The notes under the pieces are model-generated. The model had not been told where the DNA came from. It did no database searches and was given only the letters and a program-made list of their open reading frames with translations. A program made the position numbers and the translations under genes. From an uncultured Clostridia bacterium (GTDB lineage: Bacteria > Bacillota > Clostridia > Oscillospirales > Ruminococcaceae), in NCBI GenBank assembly GCA_947427325.1, contig CANEHP010000057.1, forward strand, positions 1 through 11,727: a stretch of 11,727 nt of DNA. The letters are read 5' to 3'. Below are positions 1 through 5,868 of this stretch, in pieces. How positions within the stretch are numbered: the first letter of the stretch is position 1; the number at the start of each line of letters is the position of its first letter.

Positions 1-50
1 CAAAATTTGCCGAAAAGATGCGTGCCAATTTCTATGAGAACAAGTTCTTA
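1..50 (+). repeat. Hairpin repeat family H, right-end fragment cut by window edge
   Basis: Positions 1-47 match the right arm of the complete hairpin elements at 5703-5861, 8899-9058 (inverted) and 11567-11726, and end in the same CAAGTTC tip. The trinucleotide TTA follows at 48-50, as it does at the right end of the 5703-5861 copy. The rest of the element lies outside the window. It begins 12 bases beyond the stop codon of the minus-strand small gene at 60-182, so it occupies that gene's 3' end. Confidence 0.9.
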
Positions 51-59
51 GTATTACGC

Positions 60-182
60 CTATTTGATAAAGAAATACGCCAAAACAGCCAACATAAGAG
101 AAACCGCAGCCATAATCCAATTACGCCGCACCAGCCTTCTCATCTTCTCATCCTGTTCTTTTCTGTTCTGCTGTTTTTTCAT
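60..182 (-). CDS. Small single-span membrane protein, 40 aa, unknown function
   Basis: This is a minus-strand reading frame of 40 codons, from ATG at 182 to a TAG stop at 60-62. A GAGGTG Shine-Dalgarno motif (188-193) sits five bases before the start. The protein has a strongly charged N-terminal half (MKKQQNRKEQDEKMRRLVRR, residues 1-20) followed by one hydrophobic stretch at about 22-39 (NWIMAAVSLMLAVLAYFFIK). This pattern suggests a positive-inside, single-pass membrane microprotein. A sigma-A promoter on the same strand lies at 463-491, with a mobile palindrome (234-422) between promoter and gene. I do not recognise the family. The good ribosome binding site, the start spacing and the coherent charge/hydrophobic architecture favour a real gene over chance, but the length alone proves nothing. 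Confidence 0.6.
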   Translation of the reverse strand: MKKQQNRKEQDEKMRRLVRRNWIMAAVSLMLAVLAYFFIK

Positions 183-233
183 TTTAACACCTCGGAATTT
201 CATAAGTTATTGCAGCAAACAGGGGCTGTTATA

Positions 234-422
234 GGGCTGTAAAAAAATTGACAGTTTACAGTTAAGGTGTGGGCTTCGCCGACAGATTTGAAATTTTACG
301 TTTCTGCCCACATTTCAAACCGTTTCTTTGAAAAAATGCCGCATTCGCATAAGTGATAAGATCGACTAAAGATATTTTAAATCGGCAAAGCCGTTCCACA
401 ACTGTCAATTTTTTACAGCCCC
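234..422. repeat. Palindromic mobile element, family G (GGGGCTGTAAA ends), long version
   Basis: The element is 189 bp with inverted ends: GGGCTGTAAAAAAATTGACA at the left, and the complement of the same sequence ending ACAGCCCC at the right. Its left 80 bases match, in inverted orientation, the right part of the 124-bp copy at 5492-5615, including a GGCTTCGCCGAC hairpin core and the CAGATTTGAAATTT block. Relative to that copy it carries about 65 extra bases in its right half. A stray GGGGCTGTT at 222-230 just outside the left end may be a remnant of another end. It encodes no protein and behaves like a non-autonomous MITE. No convincing target duplication flanks this copy. Confidence 0.85.
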
Positions 423-462
423 GAATTACCCCGTGCAAGCCGCTATAATAAACTATAAATAA

Positions 463-491
463 AGTATATCACAGTCTTTCCCGAAATTCAA
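463..491 (-). promoter_or_regulatory. Sigma-A promoter, minus strand, for the small membrane protein
   Basis: Read on the minus strand, TTGAAT (486-491) is followed by a 17-base spacer and TATACT (463-468), a near-consensus vegetative promoter. Transcription would start near 456 and run left through the palindrome at 234-422 into the 40-codon gene at 182. The promoter is a sequence match only. Confidence 0.55.
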
Positions 492-717
492 GATAATATT
501 GTTAATCGGGACATTTTGCCATTGCCGTTTTCGCTTGCAGCAAAAAGTTATGTCTGCCTTGCACATTTAAATTCAGTATTGCCAAAAGCAAATGAATGTG
601 GTAAACTGAAAAAGGAAAAATCAAAAAAACAAGGGCGTATCCGAAAAGCTGCAATTTGCACAATTTCTGCTTTTCAGCCAGCCCCTAATATTATAATACG
701 AAAGGAACAAACGAACT
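492..717 (+). promoter_or_regulatory. Leader/control region of the isomerase-transketolase-kinase operon
   Basis: I see no gene here. A perfect -10 hexamer, TATAAT, lies at 692-697. The only -35-like sequence near it is TTTTCA (671-676) with a short 15-base spacer, as would be expected of an activator-dependent promoter. A start near 704 would leave a leader of about 14 bases holding the AAAGGA ribosome binding site (701-706). The upstream 200 bases are AT-rich, with no clear palindromic operator or catabolite-response element. Confidence 0.35.
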
Positions 718-2118
718 ATGGATAAAATAAAGCTCGGCTATGCCCCCACAAGAAGAAGCATTTTCAGCGCTCCCGACGCAATAAAATACCGCAGACTTAC
801 CGCCGAAAGGCTGAAAGAGCTTGGAATCGATTTCGTTGATATTACGGATATAAACAGCGAAGGTCTTTTGTACAATGACGAGGATATGTACAGAATTGCC
901 GAAAAATTCAAGAGTGAAAAGGTGGACGGGCTGTTCCTTCCCCACTGCAATTTCGGCACGGAATATGAGTGCGCAAGACTTGCAAAGGAATTGAATGTTC
1001 CCGTGCTGCTGTGGGGCCCTCTTGACGAGCGCCCGGAGTCTGACGGAACAAGACTTCGCGACACACAATGCGGCTTGTTTGCCACGGGAAAGGTATTGAG
1101 AAGATTCAAAATACCGTTTACATATATGACAAACTGCCGCCTGAACGATCCTGTGTTTGAAAGAGGTCTGAGGGATTTTCTTGCGGTGTGCAATGTGGTG
1201 AAAACCTTTAGGAATATGCGCATTTTGCAAATCTCCACCCGACCCTTTGACTTTTGGTCCACAATGTGCAATGAAGGCGAGCTTTTGGAAAAGTTTAACG
1301 TTCAGCTTGCGCCGATACCCATGCCTGAGCTTACACAGGAAATAAGGAGGGCAAAGGAGGAAAAGACGGAAGTAAGCGAAATAATGGAATACTGCCGCAA
1401 AAATATGGAAATATGCGTCAAGGATAACGAGCTTGAAACGGTTGCGGCTCTTAAAGCGGCTATGAAAAGCCTTGCCAAAAAATACGGCTGCAAGGCTATT
1501 GCCATTCAGTGCTGGAATCAATTACAAAGCGAGATAGGCATTATGCCCTGCGCCGCAAACGCCCTGCTTAATGACGAGGGAATACCTGTGGTATGCGAAA
1601 CCGATATTCACGGGGCTATAACCGCTTTAATGGCAGAAGCTGCCGGAATGGGCGAAACAAGAAGCTTTTTTGCCGACTGGACTATCCGCCACCCCGATGT
1701 GCCTAACGGCGAGCTTCTTCAGCACTGCGGTCCGTGGCCTGTTTCAATAGCAATGGAGAAGCCGAAGCTTACCTATCCTCTTGCCTTCGATCACCCGGGC
1801 AGCATCACCGCCGAGGCGAAGCACGGCAAGGTTACCCTTGCACGCTTTGACGGCGATAACGGGGAATATTCACTGCTTTTGGGCAATGCAGAGGGAATTG
1901 ACGGTCCGAAAGGAATGGGAACCTACCTTTGGGTTCGGGTGGAAAATATCAAGCGCCTTGAGGCAAAAATAGTTGAAGGTCCTTATATTCACCACTGCGT
2001 GGGTATACACAAGGACGTTGTTCCCGTGCTGTATGAGGCATGTAAATATATAGGCGTAAAACCCGATTTGTACGATCCGATCGAAGAACAGGTAAAAGCG
2101 TATCTGAGAGGAAAATAA
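718..2118 (+). CDS. L-fucose/L-arabinose isomerase-family sugar isomerase (candidate D-apiose or pentose isomerase)
   Basis: This 466-residue protein looks like the fucose/arabinose isomerase superfamily, the short cytoplasmic form without the extra N-terminal domain of enterobacterial FucI. These enzymes interconvert an aldose and a ketose using a divalent metal. Residues 1-160 form the sugar-binding N domains (PHCNFGTE at 75-82, WGPLDERP at 99-106). The C-terminal half carries the catalytic part (CWNQLQSEIG at 265-274, CETDIHGA at 293-300, HHC at 425-427). E272 and D296 are 24 residues apart, as are metal ligands E337 and D361 of E. coli FucI, and H425 or H426 would be the third ligand. The start follows an AAAGGA motif at 701-706. 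It heads an operon with a split transketolase and a sugar kinase, so its product is probably a ketose that is then phosphorylated. The same fold includes sulfoquinovose isomerase, so the substrate is open. Family call firm, substrate inferred. Confidence 0.85.
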   Translation: MDKIKLGYAPTRRSIFSAPDAIKYRRLTAERLKELGIDFVDITDINSEGLLYNDEDMYRIAEKFKSEKVDGLFLPHCNFGTEYECARLAKELNVPVLLWGPLDERPESDGTRLRDTQCGLFATGKVLRRFKIPFTYMTNCRLNDPVFERGLRDFLAVCNVVKTFRNMRILQISTRPFDFWSTMCNEGELLEKFNVQLAPIPMPELTQEIRRAKEEKTEVSEIMEYCRKNMEICVKDNELETVAALKAAMKSLAKKYGCKAIAIQCWNQLQSEIGIMPCAANALLNDEGIPVVCETDIHGAITALMAEAAGMGETRSFFADWTIRHPDVPNGELLQHCGPWPVSIAMEKPKLTYPLAFDHPGSITAEAKHGKVTLARFDGDNGEYSLLLGNAEGIDGPKGMGTYLWVRVENIKRLEAKIVEGPYIHHCVGIHKDVVPVLYEACKYIGVKPDLYDPIEEQVKAYLRGK

Positions 2119-2139
2119 GAGGAAAATAAGAGGAGAAAA
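2107..2139 (+). repeat. Three 11-bp tandem repeats forming the intergenic Shine-Dalgarno region
   Basis: AGAGGAAAATA is repeated at 2107-2117 and 2118-2128, followed by a variant, AGAGGAGAAAA, at 2129-2139. The first unit encodes the last residues and part of the stop of the isomerase. The last provides the GAGGAG ribosome binding site for the ATG at 2142. The pattern looks like slippage or duplication of a ribosome binding site. Confidence 0.75.
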
Positions 2140-2141
2140 AA

Positions 2142-2975
2142 ATGGAGCTACTTGAATTAAGCAGACTGGCATACGACCTCAGAAAGGATACCGTTGACAT
2201 AATAGTATCGGGAAAAGGGGGACATATAGGCGGTGATATGAGCGTTATGGAGATACTTGTAACGCTGTATTTTGACCAGATGAATATTTCTCCCGAAAAC
2301 GCAGATTCTCCCGACAGAGATCTGTTTGTGATGAGTAAGGGGCATTCCGTTGAGGCTTACTATTCCGTGCTTTGTGCAAAGCATTTTCTTGATTTAAACG
2401 ACGTAAAGGCAAATTTCAGCAAATTCGGTTCAAAATACATAGGACACCCCAATAATAAGCTGCCCGGGATAGAAATGAACAGCGGTTCTCTCGGACACGG
2501 ACTGCCCGTTTGCGTCGGTATGGCTTTAGCGGGAAAAATGGACGGGCGCAATTATCGGGTATACACCGTAATGGGCGACGGAGAGCTGGCGGAAGGCTCG
2601 GTATGGGAAGGGGCGATGGCGGCAAGGCAGTACAAGCTTGATAATCTTTGCGCCGTTGTTGACAGAAACCGACTGCAAATTTCGGGCAATACCGAGGACG
2701 TTATGGGGCACGATGATTTGTGCGAAAGGTTCGGAAGCTTCGGCTGGAATGTTATTGACATAAAGGACGGCAACAGTGTTGAGCAGCTTCACAATGCCTT
2801 TGAGCAAGCAAAACAGGTAAAAGGAAAGCCCACTGTTCTTATAGCAAATACCGTAAAGGGTAAAGGCTCGGCCGTAATGGAAAATAAAGCGGATTGGCAT
2901 CATCACGTTCCTTCGGAAGAGGATTATCGGCAAATAATAAAGGATTTCGAGAAAAGAAAGGAGGCGCTAATATGA
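2142..2975 (+). CDS. Split transketolase, N-terminal (ThDP-binding) subunit; candidate apulose-4-phosphate transketolase subunit A
   Basis: This 277-residue protein covers only the pyrophosphate-binding half of transketolase. It works with the next gene as a two-subunit enzyme that moves a two-carbon ketol unit between sugar phosphates in the cytoplasm. The thiamine diphosphate/metal motif runs from GDG (145-147) to N176 in VDRNR, with D146 and N176 30 residues apart as in E. coli TktA. Active-site histidines are visible in GHIGG (H28), SKGHS (H68), IGHPNN (H102) and SLGHG (H119). The ATG follows GAGGAG, and its TGA stop overlaps the ATG of the C-terminal subunit gene (ATGA), so the two are translationally coupled. 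Split transketolases serve general pentose metabolism and also dedicated routes: apulose 4-phosphate in D-apiose catabolism, and sulfofructose in one sulfoquinovose pathway. The kinase in this operon favours the former type. The general fold is certain; the substrate is inference. Confidence 0.92.
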   Translation: MELLELSRLAYDLRKDTVDIIVSGKGGHIGGDMSVMEILVTLYFDQMNISPENADSPDRDLFVMSKGHSVEAYYSVLCAKHFLDLNDVKANFSKFGSKYIGHPNNKLPGIEMNSGSLGHGLPVCVGMALAGKMDGRNYRVYTVMGDGELAEGSVWEGAMAARQYKLDNLCAVVDRNRLQISGNTEDVMGHDDLCERFGSFGWNVIDIKDGNSVEQLHNAFEQAKQVKGKPTVLIANTVKGKGSAVMENKADWHHHVPSEEDYRQIIKDFEKRKEALI

Positions 2976-3916
2976 ATAATATTCCCAACAGAAAAGCTAT
3001 CTGCGACGTTCTGTTAAAGAATGCCGAAAATGATAAAAATATCGTGGTTCTGTGCAGCGACTCCCGCGGTTCAGCTTCGCTTGCGCCTTTTGCCGACGCA
3101 TTTCCCGAGCAGTTTGCGGAGGTGGGAATTGCCGAGCAGGATCTGGTGAGCATTGCCGCAGGGTTTGCACATTGCGGGAAAAAAGCCTTTGCAGCCTCTC
3201 CCGCTTGTTTTCTCTCCACAAGAAGCTATGAGCAGTGCAAGGTTGACGTGGCATACTCAAACACAAATGTAAAGCTTATCGGCATAAGCGGCGGCATAAG
3301 CTACGGCGCTTTGGGAATGAGCCACCACTCAGCGCAGGATATAGCGGCAATGTCGGCGATTCCCAATATGAGAGTGTATATCCCAAGCGACCGTTTTCAA
3401 ACGGCAAAGCTCACCCAAGCCTTGCTCGGAGACGAAAAGCCCGCTTATATACGAGTCGGCAGAAATCCCGTGGAGGATATTTACAGTGAGGAAAGCTGTC
3501 CTTTTGAAATGAACAGGGCGACGGTTTTGCAAAAAGGTACGGATGTATCGTTAATTGCCTGCGGCGAAATGGTCAATCCCGCCTTGAACGCCGCAAAACT
3601 GCTTGAAAAAGAGAATATAAGCGTTACCGTTCTCGATATGTACTGTGTCAAGCCCATTGATAAAGAAGCCGTAACAGAAGCCGCCGAAAAATCAAGGATA
3701 GTGGTAACTGTTGAGGAGCATTCCCCTTTTGGCGGTTTAGGCTCTATGGTAAGTCAAATAGTAAGCAGCGAATGTCCTCGGCGGGTAATAAATATTTCCC
3801 TGCCCGACGAGCCTGTAATAACGGGAACTTCAAAAGAGGTGTTCGACTATTACGGAATGAACGGCGAAGGGATAGCGAAAACCGTTAAAAACGCTTTGTC
3901 GGCGGAGGGAATATAA
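2972..3916 (+). CDS. Split transketolase, C-terminal subunit; candidate apulose-4-phosphate transketolase subunit B
   Basis: This 314-residue protein carries the pyrimidine-binding and C-terminal domains of transketolase and must pair with the preceding subunit. The catalytic glutamate that activates thiamine diphosphate is E55 in VGIAEQD (51-57). The region SHHSAQD (117-123) and YIRVGR (159-164) belong to the substrate/phosphate-binding part. Residues from about 190 onward form the C-terminal domain (VTVLDMYCVKPID, then VTVEEHSPFGGLG). I chose ATG 2972 rather than an upstream in-frame extension because AAGGAGG (2958-2964) sits seven bases before it and the ATGA overlap with the upstream stop is typical of coupled subunits. 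The stop is two bases from the kinase start. Split C-terminal subunits are usually about 300-320 residues, so it appears full length. Confidence 0.92.
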   Translation: MNNIPNRKAICDVLLKNAENDKNIVVLCSDSRGSASLAPFADAFPEQFAEVGIAEQDLVSIAAGFAHCGKKAFAASPACFLSTRSYEQCKVDVAYSNTNVKLIGISGGISYGALGMSHHSAQDIAAMSAIPNMRVYIPSDRFQTAKLTQALLGDEKPAYIRVGRNPVEDIYSEESCPFEMNRATVLQKGTDVSLIACGEMVNPALNAAKLLEKENISVTVLDMYCVKPIDKEAVTEAAEKSRIVVTVEEHSPFGGLGSMVSQIVSSECPRRVINISLPDEPVITGTSKEVFDYYGMNGEGIAKTVKNALSAEGI

Positions 3917-3918
3917 TA

Positions 3919-5397
3919 ATGGAAAAAAAATATGTGCTTGCCATAGACCAAAGCACACAGGGAACAAAAGCCATACTTTTTGACAAGGCGGGAAATATGA
4001 CCTGCCGCACCGAGATATCCCACAGACAAATCATAAGCGATAAGGGATGGGTATCCCATGATCTTGACGAAATATACGAAAATGTTATAGGTGCGGCAAA
4101 GGGTGTTGTTGAAAAAGCGGGGATCGCAAAAGAAGAGATTGCCTGTCTTGGACTGAGCAACCAGCGTGAAACCTCTGCGGCGTGGGATCGCAAAACGGGA
4201 GTCCCCCTCGCTCCCGCAATAGTATGGCAATGCTCACGGGCGGAGGAAATATGCCTGCGGGTAAAAGATATCGGCAATGCGGAAGAAATCCGCCAAAAAA
4301 CGGGCATACGTCTTTCGCCTTATTTTCCTGCCGCTAAGTACGCTTGGCTGATCCAAAATTCCGACAATGTAAGAAAAGCAAAGGCAGAGGGGCGCTTATG
4401 TCTCGGAACAATAGACTCCTATCTGCTTTTCAGGCTCACGGGAGGCAAGGTTTTTTCCACCGATTACTCCAACGCTTCAAGAACCCAGCTTTTCAATATA
4501 CATACTCTAAAATGGGACGGGGAAATCTGCGGACTGTTCGGAGTTCCGACGGAAAGTCTGCCTAAGGTATGCGATTCCGCATTTAAATACGGAGAAACAA
4601 GCTTTGAGGGCTTTTTCGGCGATCCTATTCCCATTTGCGGGGTAATAGGAGATTCACAGGGCGCACTGTTTGGGCAATGCTGCGTTAAAAAGGGAATGGT
4701 TAAAGCCACATACGGAACAGGCTCTTCCGTAATGATGAATATAGGCGAAAAGGCTGTAATGTCCGATAAGGGGCTGGTGACCTCGTTAGCCTGGGGAATT
4801 AACGGGAAAGTCACATATGTTCTCGAGGGCAACATAAACTACACAGGCGCCGTAATATCATGGCTTAAGGACGAGATAGGGCTTATTTCCTCCCCCGATG
4901 AAACACAAGAGCTTGCCCAAGGGGCAAATCCAAAGGACACGGCTTATCTTGTTCCCGCTTTTTCGGGATTGGGCGCACCGTACTGGAAAACCGACGCAAG
5001 AGCTTTGCTTTGCGGAATGAGCCGCACCACGGGAAAAAAGGAAATCGTTAAAGCCGCTCTTGAATCCATTGCATACCAAATAACGGATATAATCGAAATG
5101 ATGCAGAGCGAGGGAATAGAAGTAAGCGAGCTTCATGCTGACGGCGGACCTACAAAAAATCAGTATCTTATGAAATTTCAAAGCGATATTTCGGAAAAAG
5201 TCGTTTGTATGCCGAGATGCGAGGCTTCGTCTGCGTTCGGCGCAGGACTTTTGGGAGGACTTGCATGTGGGTTTTACTCTGAAAGCGAGATGCTTAAGAT
5301 CGGCTGCGTCAATAGATTTTTTCCGTCTCTTTCTCACAGCGAAAGAACGGAAAAGTATTCGGGCTGGAAGGAAGCGGTGAGAAAGGCTGTAGGCTGA
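3919..5397 (+). CDS. FGGY-family sugar kinase, glycerol-kinase-like (candidate apulose or ketose kinase)
   Basis: This 492-residue ATP-dependent kinase is of the FGGY family, closest by eye to glycerol kinase and collinear with E. coli GlpK numbering. Visible are the phosphate-1 loop AIDQSTQGTK (8-17), NQRET (81-85, R83 and E84 that hold glycerol in GlpK), W103, Y135, the catalytic base D245 in GVIGDSQGALFGQ (241-253), TYGTGSS (264-270) and the adenosine motif HADGGPTKNQ (406-415). The residue after the catalytic aspartate is S246 where GlpK has Gln246, a substrate-contacting position. The YHFYG histidine loop that receives phosphate from HPr in Firmicute GlpK is replaced by GFFGD. Both changes, and the operon of isomerase plus transketolase, suggest a substrate other than glycerol, such as a short or branched ketose. 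A GGAGGG motif (3904-3909) precedes the ATG. Plain glycerol or dihydroxyacetone kinase remains possible. Confidence 0.85.
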   Translation: MEKKYVLAIDQSTQGTKAILFDKAGNMTCRTEISHRQIISDKGWVSHDLDEIYENVIGAAKGVVEKAGIAKEEIACLGLSNQRETSAAWDRKTGVPLAPAIVWQCSRAEEICLRVKDIGNAEEIRQKTGIRLSPYFPAAKYAWLIQNSDNVRKAKAEGRLCLGTIDSYLLFRLTGGKVFSTDYSNASRTQLFNIHTLKWDGEICGLFGVPTESLPKVCDSAFKYGETSFEGFFGDPIPICGVIGDSQGALFGQCCVKKGMVKATYGTGSSVMMNIGEKAVMSDKGLVTSLAWGINGKVTYVLEGNINYTGAVISWLKDEIGLISSPDETQELAQGANPKDTAYLVPAFSGLGAPYWKTDARALLCGMSRTTGKKEIVKAALESIAYQITDIIEMMQSEGIEVSELHADGGPTKNQYLMKFQSDISEKVVCMPRCEASSAFGAGLLGGLACGFYSESEMLKIGCVNRFFPSLSHSERTEKYSGWKEAVRKAVG

Positions 5398-5443
5398 AAA
5401 TACCGAATGATACGGGGCGATTTGATGAATATGTTCCGATTCC

Positions 5444-5477
5444 GCAGGCGGGTCAGGCTGCTTTTCGCAGCGCCTGC
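5444..5477 (+). terminator. Hairpin after the kinase gene, possible weak terminator
   Basis: GCAGGCG (5444-5450) pairs with CGCCTGC (5471-5477), and an inner CTGC (5458-5461) pairs with GCAG (5467-5470) around a TTTTC loop. The left strand holds a seven-base bulge. It lies 47 bases after the kinase stop, but no real U-run follows, so intrinsic termination is uncertain. Confidence 0.35.
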
Positions 5478-5491
5478 AATACTATTTGCAA

Positions 5492-5615
5492 GGGGCTGTA
5501 AAAATTGACAGTTTACAGTTGTGGAACGACTTGAAATACCGACAGAAACGTGAAATTTCAAATCTGTCGGCGAAGCCGACACCTTAACTGTCAACTGTCA
5601 ATTTTTTACAGCCCC
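5492..5615. repeat. Palindromic mobile element, family G, short version with GCAA direct flanks
   Basis: The element is 124 bp with inverted ends of about 25-29 bp: GGGGCTGTAAAAATTGACAG at the left and its near complement ending TTTTTTACAGCCCC at the right. In the middle is a GTCGGCGAAGCCGAC hairpin. Its reverse complement aligns with most of the element at 234-422, so the two are inverted relative to each other. The four bases GCAA occur directly on both sides (5488-5491 and 5616-5619), which fits a 4-bp target-site duplication. There is no coding capacity. Mobility is inferred from copy number, the inverted ends and these flanks. Confidence 0.88.
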
Positions 5616-5699
5616 GCAACACTGCGCACAAAGACGTCAGTAGGTCATTGCGCGGCGCTGCCTTAAAATTCAATGCAATAGCTTTACCTTCAAAAATAC

Positions 5700-5864
5700 T
5701 TAGAACTTGTTCTCATAGGAATGGTGTGCGGATTTTCGAGCAAATTTGTCGAGGACAAGGAAAAATTCCGCAGGAATACTCGTGTATTTCAAGGAATTTT
5801 GACGCAGTCATCGGCAAAATTTGCCCAAAAGATGCGTGCCAGTTTCTATGAGAACAAGTTCTTA
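5700..5864 (+). repeat. Hairpin repeat family H, complete copy, with TTA flanks
   Basis: The element spans 5703-5861 (159 bp) between TTA at 5700-5702 and TTA at 5862-5864. The outer 16 bases, GAACTTGTTCTCATAG, are perfectly complementary to the right end. Pairing continues with few interruptions to an inner stem (AAAATTCC 5762-5769 with GGAATTTT 5793-5800) and a tip hairpin (GGAATAC 5773-5779 with GTATTTC 5784-5790). The whole element can therefore fold as one long hairpin. It starts seven bases beyond the stop of the minus-strand GH5 gene. No protein is encoded. Confidence 0.92.
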
Positions 5865-5868
5865 AATA

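Noticed and set aside
18..242. 74-codon plus-strand frame over the small minus-strand gene
   Set aside because: It starts inside a hairpin repeat and runs into a mobile palindrome. The minus-strand frame at 60-182 has the ribosome binding site and sensible protein features.
691..1521. 276-codon open frame on the minus strand opposite the isomerase gene
   Set aside because: It lies wholly antisense to a clear enzyme gene, with no ribosome binding site or recognisable domain. Its composition is what the complement of the real frame gives.
718..5397. Sulfoquinovose (sulfo-transketolase) pathway
   Set aside because: The isomerase family and split transketolase would fit, but that route needs no FGGY kinase. 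The sulfo-sugar isomerase and sulfolactaldehyde reductase genes are absent here. Kept only as an alternative substrate hypothesis.
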